Source of the DNA: FEB-10 sp963710645 | GTDB taxonomy: Bacteria; Acidobacteriota; Thermoanaerobaculia; Thermoanaerobaculales; Sulfomarinibacteraceae | Assembly: GCA_963710645.1 (NCBI GenBank) | Contig: CAVQBD010000009.1 | Span: 248,001 to 312,000, forward strand | DNA length: 64,000 nt | Direction: 5' to 3' | Part shown: in pieces, positions 25,023 to 33,440 of the stretch | Layout: the number at the start of each line of letters is the position of its first letter | How positions within the stretch are numbered: position 1 is the first letter of the stretch | Notes under the pieces: generated by a model | The model's database searches: none | Seen by the model: the letters and a program-made list of their open reading frames with translations, nothing else | Told to the model about the DNA's origin: nothing | Program-made: the position numbers and the translations under genes

Positions 25023-25050
25023 ACTGCCTACTGCCTACTGCCTACTGCCT
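25023..25050. repeat. Heptamer array (ACTGCCT type)
   Basis: Four exact copies of ACTGCCT precede the GT2 gene by 23 bases and follow a GTGGGCGGGGG tract. Confidence 0.9.
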
Positions 25051-25073
25051 TCCGTGATACCTTTTACACGCCC

Positions 25074-26039
25074 ATGAAGCTCATCATCCAGATCCCGGCA
25101 TGGAACGAGGAGGAGCATCTCGGCTCGACGATTGAAGCCCTCCCGAAACGGGTCGAGGGCTTTGACGAGGTGGCCGTGCTGGTGGTGGACGACGGCTCGG
25201 AGGACGGGACGGCCAAGGTCGCAATGGCGGCCGGAGCCGAGGTGCTCCGGCTGCCGGTTCACCGCGGTTTGGCGGTTGCCTTCGCCAGCGGTCTGGCCCA
25301 TGCGGTGGATCTTGGCGCCGACGTCATCGTCAACACCGATGCCGACAATCAGTACGACGCGCGCGACATTCCGGCGCTGGTGGACCCGATTCTGAACGAT
25401 GACGCCCAGATGGTGATCGGTGACCGCCAGGTCCACACCCTCGGCCACTTCTCGGCCACCAAACGGATGCTCCAGAAGCTCGGTTCCTGGGTGGTGCGGC
25501 GGTTGTCCCGGACTTCGGTGCGCGACGCCACCTCCGGATTTCGGGCAATCACGCGGGATGCCGCCGTCAAACTTCACGTCTTCACCCGGTTCACCTACAC
25601 CCTGGAGACCATCCTCCAGGCCGGCGAGGCGGGTCTCAAGGTGGTTTCGGTGCCGGTGCGGGTCAATTCCGAAGTTGCGCGACCTTCTCGGCTGTTCGAC
25701 AGCAACACGGGATACGTCCTCAGGTCGCTGGAGAGCATCGCCCGCATCGTAGTGCTCTACAACCCACTGCGGATCTTCCTCAGGCTCGGTGCGATCCCGG
25801 TGGTGCTCGGTTTGGCGCTGTTGACCCGATTCCTCTATTTCTACTTCACCCACCAATCGCCGGCGGGCCACATCCAGTCCCTGATCGTGGCCGTCATCCT
25901 GGTTGTGGTTGGCGTCCAGGTCTGGGTGGTGGGCATCGTTGCGGACCTGATCGCAGTCAACCGGCGGCTGTTGGAGGAGGCCGTGGAACGGCAACGCGGC
26001 CAAGCCCTGCGGCGGCCGTCCCAATCACCGGGCGAATGA
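25074..26039 (+). CDS. GT2 family glycosyltransferase (dolichol-phosphate mannose synthase-like)
   Basis: The 321-residue protein begins LIIQIPAWNEEEHLGSTI, with VLVVDDGSEDGT and NTDADNQYDARDIP, the nucleotide-sugar and DxD features of GT2. The SGFRAITRDAAVKL region resembles polyprenyl-phosphate sugar synthases. Two C-terminal transmembrane helices (about residues 235-300) anchor it. It probably loads a sugar onto a polyprenyl phosphate at the inner face of the membrane. Its stop overlaps the ATG of the flippase-like protein by four bases, so the two are coupled. A linked role, making and moving a lipid-linked sugar, is inferred. No ribosome binding site is seen. Confidence 0.85.
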   Translation: MKLIIQIPAWNEEEHLGSTIEALPKRVEGFDEVAVLVVDDGSEDGTAKVAMAAGAEVLRLPVHRGLAVAFASGLAHAVDLGADVIVNTDADNQYDARDIPALVDPILNDDAQMVIGDRQVHTLGHFSATKRMLQKLGSWVVRRLSRTSVRDATSGFRAITRDAAVKLHVFTRFTYTLETILQAGEAGLKVVSVPVRVNSEVARPSRLFDSNTGYVLRSLESIARIVVLYNPLRIFLRLGAIPVVLGLALLTRFLYFYFTHQSPAGHIQSLIVAVILVVVGVQVWVVGIVADLIAVNRRLLEEAVERQRGQALRRPSQSPGE

Positions 26040-27034
26040 TTTCAGAAATCAATTCAAGACCATGGCAGAGCCGCGTCGGGGCCCTGTTCGCGTTGGCCCT
26101 GGTGATCGCCGTCCTGATGGTTGCCAAACCCGCCGAGGTCGTCGAGTTGCTGCGCACGAGTCGGCTGTCCGGGCTCCTGCCGGCGGCGGCCGCCGCCCTC
26201 GGGGCACTGATCCTGCGGGGCCTTCGCCTCACTCTGCTGCTGCCGCCGGGTCGGCTCAACCCCACGGTTGCAACGCTGGTGGCGGCCGCTGCACAGGCCG
26301 CCGCATGGTTTGTCCCTGCCCGGCTGGGTGAGCTTGCCCTGCCTTTGTTGCTGCGCCGAACGGTTGGTTGGAACCTCTCGTCGGGCATCGGTACGCTGCT
26401 GGCGGCGCGGACCATGGACCTGGCGTCGCTGGGGCTGTGGGCCGGAGTCGCCACGCTGGTCATTCTCGGCCCGAGCCACCCCCTGGCCCTGGGGGCGGTG
26501 GTCTTTCTGGTCCTTCCTCCCCTGCTGCTGCCGGCCAGCCTCAAGCTCGCTGACCGACTGGCTGTGCGTCTTCTGGCTCCGAGAGGTCTCCGACCGAGGC
26601 GTTGGGCACGCCGGGTCAGACGGATCAGGCGGGCGGTGGACGCGCTGGCTGATCACCCTCTCCGGTTGCTGGGTTCGGTGATGACGTCGGTGTTGATCTG
26701 GGCCTGCCTTTGGGCCCTTGCATGGTATCTGCTGGAGTCCATGGGTCATCGCTGGCCGCCGTGGCACGTGGTGGCCGGATCTGCCGCGGCTTCCCTCGCC
26801 AACCTGCTGCCATTCAATCTGATCGGCAACTTCGGCACCCTCGAGGCGGGCTGGACGGCGGCCTTCGTGGCCCTTGGAGTCCCAGTGGACATCGCAGCTG
26901 CCACCGGTTTCGCGTCCCACCTTTGGGCGGTGCTCTTCACCGCCATCTATGGCGCGCTCGCGTGGGGAGCTCTCAGTCTTCGATTCGGTTCCAGCGCACT
27001 TCGCCGGGACCCAACGGACGCTGGAGAAAGCTGA
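26036..27034 (+). CDS. UPF0104/AglD-type flippase-like membrane protein
   Basis: The 332-residue protein has about eight hydrophobic segments. PARLGELALPLLLRR matches the conserved PgrxGE motif of the lysylphosphatidylglycerol synthetase transmembrane-region/UPF0104 family, and NFGTLEAGW is the late Gly-Glu motif. It follows the GT2 gene by a four-base overlap, a common pairing. Members have been proposed to move or modify lipid-linked intermediates; that is inference here. Its 3' end overlaps the convergent ferredoxin gene by 62 bases (26973-27034). Confidence 0.8.
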   Translation: MISEINSRPWQSRVGALFALALVIAVLMVAKPAEVVELLRTSRLSGLLPAAAAALGALILRGLRLTLLLPPGRLNPTVATLVAAAAQAAAWFVPARLGELALPLLLRRTVGWNLSSGIGTLLAARTMDLASLGLWAGVATLVILGPSHPLALGAVVFLVLPPLLLPASLKLADRLAVRLLAPRGLRPRRWARRVRRIRRAVDALADHPLRLLGSVMTSVLIWACLWALAWYLLESMGHRWPPWHVVAGSAAASLANLLPFNLIGNFGTLEAGWTAAFVALGVPVDIAAATGFASHLWAVLFTAIYGALAWGALSLRFGSSALRRDPTDAGES

Positions 27035-27371
27035 AATTGGCCACCGGCCTGCCACCCAACAAGTGTTCCTGGACGATGCGCTCCAGGACATCCGGTGAAC
27101 ACTGGCGGTACCAGACTCCCTCGGGGTACACCACGGCAATGGGGCCGTCGACGCAGACGCGGAGGCAGTTGGCCTTGGTACGCATCACGCCACCGGCCTC
27201 CGACAACCCGAGTTCGCGCAGCCGGCGTTTGAGGAACTCCCAAGAAGCCAGCGAACTGTCCCGATCACAGCATTTGGGAACGGTCTGGTCGCAGCACAGG
27301 AGAATGTGCCGGTCGGCGGCGGTGATCCCCACCGCTTCGGCGCACCCGAGAGCCGCATCCGGGCCACTCAT
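26973..27371 (-). CDS. (2Fe-2S) thioredoxin-like ferredoxin
   Basis: The 132-residue protein has ILLCCDQTVPKCCDRDSS near the start, then NCLRVCVDGPIAVVYPEGVWY. This is the thioredoxin-fold [2Fe-2S] ferredoxin pattern of NuoE- and Shethna-like proteins, with Cys pairs about 35 residues apart and the VYPEG(V)WY phrase common in this group. It carries electrons, with no partner identified. The ATG at 27371 overlaps the PEBP stop by four bases. It is last in a three-gene operon with EVE and PEBP proteins, and its own 3' end overlaps the convergent flippase-like gene. Confidence 0.8.
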   Translation of the reverse strand: MSGPDAALGCAEAVGITAADRHILLCCDQTVPKCCDRDSSLASWEFLKRRLRELGLSEAGGVMRTKANCLRVCVDGPIAVVYPEGVWYRQCSPDVLERIVQEHLLGGRPVANFSFLQRPLGPGEVRWNRIED

Positions 27372-27910
27372 CGCGCGTAGGTTCCCATCACCTGTGCCCG
27401 GGCCAACACCCGACCCTCCATGGCACGCAGCAGCCCGTCCTTGTCGGTTTCGGGATCCAGCTCGAGAGGTGCGTCGAGGGCGTACAGCTTGAAGAAGTAC
27501 CGGTGGGTGCCCGAGGGCGGTGCGGGTCCGCCGTACCCCGTACGGCCCCAGCTGTTCCGCCCTTCCACCGCGCCTGCGGGGACGCCGCTTTCCGGCACGA
27601 CCGACACAGCTGCCGGGATATTCCAGACAACCCAATGGACCCAGGTCCCCATGGGGGCGTCCGGATCGTCCATGATCAGGGCGAAGCTGGCCGTTCCCTC
27701 CGGCGGATTCGCGATCCTCAGCTTGGGGCTGAGGTCGGCACCGTCGGCCGTGTGGCGTGCGGGGATCGGCCGGCCGTTGGCGAACGCCGGCGATTCGATG
27801 GAGAGTTGCTGTTCCACGGCTTCCTCCCGTTCCACGGCTGTGGCGACCGCGGCCAAGGCGATCGCGGCCGTGAGAATGACGATCGGTCGTGCGATTCCGG
27901 TTCGTGCCAT
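27368..27910 (-). CDS. YbhB/YbcL-type phosphatidylethanolamine-binding protein
   Basis: The 180-residue protein has a signal peptide (VILTAAIALAAVATAV), so it is exported. The mature domain is PEBP/Raf-kinase-inhibitor-like: LIMDDPDAPMGTWVHWVVWNIP with the ligand-site Asp-Pro-Asp and His, and the GPAPPSGTHRYFFKLYAL phrase. It ends DKDGLLRAMEGRVLARAQVMGTY. Bacterial homologues bind anionic ligands, and their role is unclear. GGAGG precedes the ATG. It follows the EVE gene by 17 bases and overlaps the ferredoxin gene. Confidence 0.9.
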   Translation of the reverse strand: MARTGIARPIVILTAAIALAAVATAVEREEAVEQQLSIESPAFANGRPIPARHTADGADLSPKLRIANPPEGTASFALIMDDPDAPMGTWVHWVVWNIPAAVSVVPESGVPAGAVEGRNSWGRTGYGGPAPPSGTHRYFFKLYALDAPLELDPETDKDGLLRAMEGRVLARAQVMGTYAR

Positions 27911-27927
27911 GACGGCCTCCGAAGCGC

Positions 27928-28395
27928 TCAGGAAAGATCGATGCCGCGCAGCGCCAGGATTGCGGCGGCTTCCGCGGCGGACACAGGCTGGACCGAGAGG
28001 CGGCTGCCCCTCTTGAGCAACATCATGTCCGCGAGTTCGGGCACCTTTTTGAGCTCGTCCCTCGTTATCGGAGGGTTGATGGAGCGAACCGGCTCGATAT
28101 CCACCATGACCCAGCGCGGGTCGGCCGGGCTGGCCTTGGGTTCGAAGTACGGGCTCGAGGGATCGAGGGCGTAGCGGTCCGGGTAGCCTTCCTTGACGAC
28201 GGTGGCGATGCCGGCGATGACCTGCGGATTCACCACGCTGTGGTAGACAAAGACCAGATCATCGAGCCGGACATCGTCGCGCAGGATGTTCCTCGCCTGG
28301 TAGTTCCGAATCCCCTCCCAGCAGGTGATCCCGTCCTGGAGGAGATCCTCCCAGGAGTAGGTTCCGGGTTCGGTCTTGAAGAGCCAGTAGTTCAT
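27928..28395 (-). CDS. EVE domain protein
   Basis: The 155-residue protein begins MNYWLFKTEPGTYSWEDL and has WEGIRNYQARNILRDDV, VFVYHSV, VGIATV-like and DPRWVMVDIEPV, the standard EVE (PUA-like, thymocyte nuclear protein 1) sequence. EVE domains recognise modified bases in DNA or RNA. There is no ribosome binding site, but TACTCT lies exactly six bases before the ATG, so it may be leaderless. It heads an operon with PEBP and ferredoxin genes. Confidence 0.9.
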   Translation of the reverse strand: MNYWLFKTEPGTYSWEDLLQDGITCWEGIRNYQARNILRDDVRLDDLVFVYHSVVNPQVIAGIATVVKEGYPDRYALDPSSPYFEPKASPADPRWVMVDIEPVRSINPPITRDELKKVPELADMMLLKRGSRLSVQPVSAAEAAAILALRGIDLS

Positions 28396-28401
28396 CGACC
28401 C

Positions 28402-28407
28402 AGAGTA
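28402..28407 (-). promoter_or_regulatory. -10 hexamer TACTCT, six bases before ATG
   Basis: On the minus strand TACTCT is followed by GGGTCG and the ATG at 28395. This is the same six-base spacing as at other genes here. Confidence 0.5.
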
Positions 28408-28458
28408 GCAAGTTGGCGATGGATCTGTTACACCTCGACCACACCCAGGAGGTCAGCG

Positions 28459-29763
28459 ATGAGCCAGGCCGATGAATCCTCCCGCAAAGTGGTCGTGATC
28501 GACGGTTGCCGCACTCCCTTTTGTCGCTCGGGCACCGCATTCAACGATCTCACCACCTATGACCTGGGGAGGATGGCCGTGTCGTCCCTCCTCAATCGCA
28601 CCAGGATCGATCCGGAGGCGGTGGACCTGCTGGTCATGGGCAACGTCATCGCTGATCCCCAGACGTCCAATTTGGGCCGGGAGGTGGTACTCGGCAGTCA
28701 ACTGCCCACCAGCTGCCCGGCCTACACCGTGAGCGTTGCCTGCGTCTCCTCCCTGCAGTCCTTTCTCGACTGCGCCAGGGCGATCCAGACTGGGGCCGCC
28801 GAGGTGGCCATCGCGGCCGGCGCGGAAACCCTTTCCGACGCTCCCATCCGTTACCGCCGTCCCGTCCGCAAACGGCTGATGGCATCTCAAAAGGCCCGCG
28901 GGCCCGGCGACTACGCCAGCCTCCTCAAGGGCCTGAAACCCTCCGATCTGCTGCCCGAACCGGTGGCCATCGCCGAGTTCTCCACCGGCGAAGCAATGGG
29001 TGAGAACTGCGAGCGGCTGGCCAAACGACTGGCCATCGGACGTCAGGAGCAGGACGAATACGCACTCATGTCCCACCACCGCGCTGCGCGCGCCACCCAG
29101 GACGGTCGTCTCTCCCTCCAGATCGAGACGGCACGGCCGCGGCCGGACTTCGCCGCCATCCACGAGGACAACGGTATCCGCGGCGATTCGACCCTCGACA
29201 AGCTTGCCTCCCTGCCGGCTGCCTTTGACCGCCGTTTCGGCACGGTGACCGCCGGCAATTCCTCCTACCTCACCGACGGTGCCGCCGCCGTGTTGCTCGC
29301 GTCAGAGGCCGCGGCCGCTCGTCTCGGTCTGCAACCGCTGGCGACACTCACCGCATCGTCCATGGCGGCCCTCGACCCAACCGAGGAGCTGTTGCTCGGG
29401 CCCGCGTTGACGATCCCAGGAGCCCTCGAAAAGGCCGGCCTCGAACTCGACGACGTGGGCGTCGTGGAACTGCACGAGGCCTTCGCCGCCCAGGTCCTCG
29501 CGGTACTGCAACTGCTCGATGATGAGACCTTCTGTCGTCAGCGACTCGGACGCGACCGACCTGTGGGCCAGGTGGATCTCGAGCGCCTCAACGCGTGGGG
29601 TGGTTCCCTGGCGGTGGGCCATCCCTTCGGCGCCACCGGTGCCCGGCTGATCACAACCTGCTGCCAACGCATGCAGGCCGAAGACTCCCGCTACGGGTTG
29701 GTTGCGGCATGCGCCGCCGGAGCCATCGGCATCGGTCTGGTGCTGGAAAGCTATCAACAATGA
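28459..29763 (+). CDS. Acetyl-CoA acyltransferase (3-ketoacyl-CoA thiolase, FadI/FadA type)
   Basis: The 434-residue thiolase has the nucleophilic Cys in SVACVSSLQS, the GHPFGATGARL motif with its catalytic His and the C-terminal CAAGAIGIGLVLE with the proton-shuttle Cys (usually CAAGGxG, here CAAGAIG). It also has VVELHEAFAAQ. It cleaves 3-ketoacyl-CoA in the last step of beta-oxidation. The ATG at 28459 follows AGGAGG. Its stop overlaps a possible upstream ATG of the next gene, the multifunctional FadJ-type enzyme, so the two subunits of the trifunctional complex are encoded together. Confidence 0.9.
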   Translation: MSQADESSRKVVVIDGCRTPFCRSGTAFNDLTTYDLGRMAVSSLLNRTRIDPEAVDLLVMGNVIADPQTSNLGREVVLGSQLPTSCPAYTVSVACVSSLQSFLDCARAIQTGAAEVAIAAGAETLSDAPIRYRRPVRKRLMASQKARGPGDYASLLKGLKPSDLLPEPVAIAEFSTGEAMGENCERLAKRLAIGRQEQDEYALMSHHRAARATQDGRLSLQIETARPRPDFAAIHEDNGIRGDSTLDKLASLPAAFDRRFGTVTAGNSSYLTDGAAAVLLASEAAAARLGLQPLATLTASSMAALDPTEELLLGPALTIPGALEKAGLELDDVGVVELHEAFAAQVLAVLQLLDDETFCRQRLGRDRPVGQVDLERLNAWGGSLAVGHPFGATGARLITTCCQRMQAEDSRYGLVAACAAGAIGIGLVLESYQQ

Positions 29764-29774
29764 CGGAGGATGCC

Positions 29775-31895
29775 ATGGGCTCGATCCGCGTCGATTTCCG
29801 TGACGACGGCGTGGCGGTGGTCACCCTTGACCACCCCACCAAACCGGTCAACACCCTCACCCCCGACCTGGTCCGCGAATTTCACGACAAAGCTGCCCCC
29901 CTCCTGGACGACGACAGCGTGCGCGCAGTGGTCGTGACCTCCGCCAAGCCGGATACCTTCATCGCAGGGGCGGATCTGGAAGTCATCAAGGGGCTCGACG
30001 CTGGAGAGATTTCAGCCATGTCCCGGGAAGGCAACGCTCTGCTCGAACGCATTGCAACCCACTCCAAACCGGTGGTGGCTGCGGTGCACGGTGCAGCCCT
30101 GGGCGGCGGCATGGAGGTGGCCATGGCGTGCCACTACATCATCGCCTCGGACCACCCGGCCACAGTGTTTGGCCAGGCCGAGGTGCAACTCGGTCTGCTG
30201 CCCGCGGGGGGCGGCACCCAGCGTCTGGTGGAGCGGGCTGGTCTGACTGCGGCCTTGCCCTTGCTGCTCACCGGCAAGAGGTTCCGGGCACGCAAGGCGA
30301 AGAAACTCGGTGTCGTGGACGCCATCACCACCCCGGGCGGCATCACCGAAACCGCCTGCCGGGCCGCCCTTGCCCTGGCAGACGGCCGGCTGAAACGGAG
30401 CCCAAAAAAACTCAGTCCGGTGGACCGGGCAGCGAGATTCGAACCCGCCCGTGGAGTTGTCCTCAAGAAGGCACGGGCGCAGACCGAGCGCCAGACGCGG
30501 GGCAACTACCCGTCCCCCATGGCCATCCTGGACTGCGTGGAGACCGGGCTCAAGGAGGGACGGATTGCCGGTCTGGCCAAGGAATCCGAGTACTTCGGAC
30601 AGCTCGCCACGACACCGGTGAGCCGCTCGTTGGTATGGCTCTTCCACGCCATGAACGAGGCCAAAAAACCTCTGCAGGGCCACGACCCGCGGCCGGTGGA
30701 CCGGATGGCAGTGCTGGGCGCCGGGTTCATGGGCGCCGGGGTGACCTCGGTCTCCCTCGGCCTGGCGCCGGTCGTGATGCGGGATCTCACCGACGAGGCG
30801 CTGGCAGCCGGCTTCAAGGTGATCGATGATGGTCTGCAGCGGCAGGTCCGGTCGGAGGCCATTTCCAGGGTGGAGTCCGATCGGCGGCGGTCGCGGCTCG
30901 TGCTGACCACGAATCTGGACCGCGTCTCCGGCGCCGACCTGGTCGTCGAGGCCGTCTTCGAGGACCTCGATCTCAAGCGGCGGGTGCTGGCCGAGGTCGA
31001 GGATGTCATCGGCCCGGAAGCGGTTTTTGCGTCAAACACCTCCGCGCTACCCATCGCTCAGGTGGCCGCCCATGCGCGCCATCCCGAGCGGATCCTGGGG
31101 ATGCACTATTTCTCACCGGTTCCAAAGATGCCGCTGCTCGAAATCGTCGTCACCGAAAATACCGCACCGTGGGCCGCAGCCACGGCCCACGCCCTGGGCC
31201 GCGCCCAGGGGAAAACCCCCATCGTGGTCAAGGACGGCCCCGGTTTCTACACCACCAGAATTCTCGCGCCCTATCTGAACGAAGCGGTCCTGGCCCTGAC
31301 CGAGGGAGCGCGGATCGAGGACGTGGATCGGATCATGAAGGATTTCGGCTTCCCGGTGGGGCCCCTGGCACTCATCGACGAGGTGGGGATCGACGTCGGC
31401 GCCCACGTGGCGTCGGATCTCGGCTCGGCCTTCGCCGATCGCGGCCACGTCTCCAACGATGCCCTCCAGCGTCTGTTCGAAGCAGGATTCGAGGGCCGCA
31501 AGAACCGGCGCGGTTTCTACCAGTATCCGACGGTGAAGCGGAAGGGGCCCAAGCCGGTCAACCCGGAAGTCTACGGCTTCTTCGGTGGCGACGACCGGAC
31601 CCCGTCGCCCGAGGACGAGATCCGGGACAGGCTGGCGCTGATCATGGTCAACGAGGCCGTGTGGTGTCTGGCGGAGAAGATCATCTCGTCACCCCGAGAC
31701 GGTGACCTCGGCGGCGTGCTCGGGCTTGGCTTCCCGCCCTTCCGCGCCGGTCCGTTCCATTACGTGGATGCGGTCGGAGCCGCCCCCCTGGTGGACCGTC
31801 TCAACACGCTCGAAGAAGTCCATGGGGCGCGCTTCCATCCGGCGGACCTGCTCCAGGAGATGGCGACCAGCGGGGGACGGTTCTATCCGGAATGA
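29775..31895 (+). CDS. Fatty-acid oxidation complex alpha subunit (enoyl-CoA hydratase / 3-hydroxyacyl-CoA dehydrogenase, FadJ type)
   Basis: The 706-residue protein has an N-terminal crotonase domain with oxyanion-hole GAD, HGAALGGGMEVAMAC (first catalytic Glu) and GQAEVQLGLLPAGGGTQRL (second Glu). The middle NAD-binding domain starts VLGAGFMGAGV and has ASNTSALPI and GMHYFSPVPKMPLLEIV with the catalytic His. C-terminal 3-hydroxyacyl-CoA dehydrogenase helices follow. It hydrates enoyl-CoA and oxidises the product for the thiolase upstream. The start at 29775 follows GGAGG; an ATG at 29760 overlapping the thiolase stop is possible. The length matches FadJ and FadB. Confidence 0.92.
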   Translation: MGSIRVDFRDDGVAVVTLDHPTKPVNTLTPDLVREFHDKAAPLLDDDSVRAVVVTSAKPDTFIAGADLEVIKGLDAGEISAMSREGNALLERIATHSKPVVAAVHGAALGGGMEVAMACHYIIASDHPATVFGQAEVQLGLLPAGGGTQRLVERAGLTAALPLLLTGKRFRARKAKKLGVVDAITTPGGITETACRAALALADGRLKRSPKKLSPVDRAARFEPARGVVLKKARAQTERQTRGNYPSPMAILDCVETGLKEGRIAGLAKESEYFGQLATTPVSRSLVWLFHAMNEAKKPLQGHDPRPVDRMAVLGAGFMGAGVTSVSLGLAPVVMRDLTDEALAAGFKVIDDGLQRQVRSEAISRVESDRRRSRLVLTTNLDRVSGADLVVEAVFEDLDLKRRVLAEVEDVIGPEAVFASNTSALPIAQVAAHARHPERILGMHYFSPVPKMPLLEIVVTENTAPWAAATAHALGRAQGKTPIVVKDGPGFYTTRILAPYLNEAVLALTEGARIEDVDRIMKDFGFPVGPLALIDEVGIDVGAHVASDLGSAFADRGHVSNDALQRLFEAGFEGRKNRRGFYQYPTVKRKGPKPVNPEVYGFFGGDDRTPSPEDEIRDRLALIMVNEAVWCLAEKIISSPRDGDLGGVLGLGFPPFRAGPFHYVDAVGAAPLVDRLNTLEEVHGARFHPADLLQEMATSGGRFYPE

Positions 31896-31980
31896 GGTCA
31901 GCTGCAGCTTTGCACCACCTTCGGTGGATCGCCCGGCGACACACCGTAGTACCCTGAGTCCACAGCCCCCGGGAGGTCCT

Positions 31981-32976
31981 GTGAGCTCGAGTCCACACCC
32001 CACCGAAGATCTTCCCCTCGACGGCACGCTGGTCGTAGACCTGTCTCGGATGTTGCCGGGGGCGATTCTCGCCCGCCAACTGCTGGACCTGGGAGCCCGG
32101 CTGATCAAGGTCGAGGAACCCGGAATCGGTGATCCCATGCGGGTGGTCCCGCCCCTCGCAGGGGGTATCGGCATCGGGTTCGCCGTGATGATGCGCGGCG
32201 CCCAATCCATCGCCCTCAACCTCAAGGACACAATCGACGCTGACAGGCTCCGCTCACTGATGACGCGCGCCGATGTGGTGGTGGAAAGCTTCCGTCCCGG
32301 CACTCTCGACGCCTGGGGTCTCGGAAACAAGCCCATTTGCAACGCCAATCCCCGGCTCGTGTGGTGTTCTCTTTCCAGCTTCGGGCAGTCGGTTGAAGCG
32401 GCCGCTCGGATCGGCCACGACCTGAATTTCGTCGCCGCCACCGGAGCACTGCGCACCATGACGCCGTCGGGGGTCCCGGGCCTGCAGTTGGCCGATGTAG
32501 GTGGTGCCGTGTTGGCGACCTCGGCGATCATGGCCGCCCTCTTCCAGAGAGAACGGACCGGACGCGGCCGGGTCATCGACCAACCGCTCATCGCCGGCTC
32601 CCTGCCGTTCCTGGCCTGGACCTGGGCCGAGGATGCCATGGGCGAGGGACAGCCAATGGCCGATCTGCTGTCGGGCCGGTGCGCCTGCTACCGAACCTAC
32701 ACATGCAGCGACGGAACCGAGCTCGCCGTGGGCGCCCTCGAACCCAAATTCTGGCTGGCGTTCATCCAAATGCTCGGTCTGCCCGAACTCGCCGCGTCCG
32801 GCCATGATCCGGGAGCGACCGGGGCAGCCGCCGCCGAAACGATGGCGACGGTGATCGCGCAGCAGCCGTCGGGCCACTGGTTGGCGTTGGCCGAGGCCAA
32901 CGGCCTGCCGTTGAGCCGGGTCCACACCGTGGCGGAGGCCCGTCAGTCCGGGATGATCTCGGCGCCATCGGGCTGA
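31981..32976 (+). CDS. Alpha-methylacyl-CoA racemase-like CoA-transferase family III protein, C-terminus frameshifted
   Basis: The 331-residue protein is a CaiB/BaiF fold member with VVDLSRMLPGAILARQLLDLGARLIKVEEPG. It keeps racemase catalytic residues: His in GHDLNFVA, Asp in LADVGG and Glu in GALEPKFW, as in AMACR/MCR. Methylacyl-CoA racemase inverts 2-methyl-branched acyl-CoA for beta-oxidation, fitting its place after the thiolase and FadJ-type genes. The frame stops about 30-50 residues early; the missing tail is readable in other frames up to 33122. The GTG start follows GGGAGGTCCT. Confidence 0.8.
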   Translation: MSSSPHPTEDLPLDGTLVVDLSRMLPGAILARQLLDLGARLIKVEEPGIGDPMRVVPPLAGGIGIGFAVMMRGAQSIALNLKDTIDADRLRSLMTRADVVVESFRPGTLDAWGLGNKPICNANPRLVWCSLSSFGQSVEAAARIGHDLNFVAATGALRTMTPSGVPGLQLADVGGAVLATSAIMAALFQRERTGRGRVIDQPLIAGSLPFLAWTWAEDAMGEGQPMADLLSGRCACYRTYTCSDGTELAVGALEPKFWLAFIQMLGLPELAASGHDPGATGAAAAETMATVIAQQPSGHWLALAEANGLPLSRVHTVAEARQSGMISAPSG

Positions 32977-33122
32977 CCGAGATCCACTCCGCTTGCCCGG
33001 CGGAGATGTGGTGACATCTCTCGGCCCCTTCCTCCCCTCTCTGGGTCGAACGCCAGACGACACCGGCGCCGCAGGTCGGCGAGCACACCGAGGCGATCCT
33101 CCGCGAGTTCGGGATCGAGTAG
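32977..33122 (+). pseudogene. Out-of-frame remnant of the racemase C-terminus
   Basis: After the TGA at 32974-32976 the expected tail appears in pieces. One frame gives IGLTEIHSACPAEMW to a TGA at about 33012. Another gives LSAPSSPLWVERQTTPAPQ then VGEHTEAILREFGIE to the TAG at 33120-33122, a typical CaiB/AMACR ending. Two frame changes are needed to join them. This is either real decay or sequencing/assembly indels. Confidence 0.65.
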
Positions 33123-33313
33123 ATCCCCCGCCCGCCCGGTACTTTATGCTCGATGCTGGATCCTGAATGTTCGATCCCCCACCCACGCCGAGCGCGTGGG
33201 CGCGACGGGCGGGCGTGCCATCCTCGGACGCATTGCCGTTCTCGGTCAGTCGGGCACGGGCGCGGACTCGGAGTAACGCCCCCTGCACCTTCTACACCGG
33301 GGGGGTGGGGAGG

Positions 33314-33348
33314 GATTTCGAATTTCGAATTCCGAATTTCGGATTGAC
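33314..33348. repeat. Heptamer array (AATTTCG type)
   Basis: Units GATTTCG, AATTTCG, AATTCCG, AATTTCG, GATTGAC are in 7-bp phase beside a G-rich tract. Confidence 0.85.
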
Positions 33349-33378
33349 TCTCCCCTGCCCCCAGTCCCTTGTTCCTTT

Positions 33379-33434
33379 TTCTATTCACTATTCACTATTC
33401 ACTATTCACTCTTTACTATTCACTCAACTACACT
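33379..33434. repeat. Heptamer array (CACTATT type) that contains the lnt -10 in phase
   Basis: Units TTCTATT, CACTATT three times, CACTCTT, TACTATT, CACTCAA, CTACACT. The last unit supplies the TACACT hexamer that sits six bases before the GTG of lnt, so a change in unit number would alter the promoter's upstream context. Confidence 0.85.
33429..33434 (+). promoter_or_regulatory. -10 hexamer TACACT, six bases before GTG
   Basis: TACACT is followed by GACGCA and the GTG at 33441. No ribosome binding site is present. The hexamer is part of the preceding heptamer array. Confidence 0.55.
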
Positions 33435-33440
33435 GACGCA

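Larger units (their letters stand above)
24328..25073. repeat. Long repeat-filled spacer: direct repeat copy 2, palindrome A4, G-quadruplex, heptamer arrays
   Basis: No gene is seen. In order: right copy of the mscL-flanking repeat (24457-24665), palindrome A4 (24780-24841), perfect G3 x4 tract (24882-24896), heptamer array TAACGTT (24896-24937), a GGCGGGACACC stretch, GTGGGCGGGGG and heptamer array ACTGCCT (25023-25050). The GT2 gene begins at 25074. Confidence 0.8.
33123..33440. repeat. Spacer with heptamer arrays and G-tract upstream of lnt
   Basis: No gene is seen. It has CCCCCGCCCGCCCGG, a heptamer run TGCTCGA-TGCTGGA-TCCTGAA (about 33148-33172) and a GCGACGGGCGGGCGTGCCAT stretch shared with 960-985. 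A CTTCTACACCGGGGGGGTGGGG tract, then arrays at 33314-33348 (AATTTCG) and 33379-33434 (CACTATT), end at the lnt -10. Confidence 0.75.
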
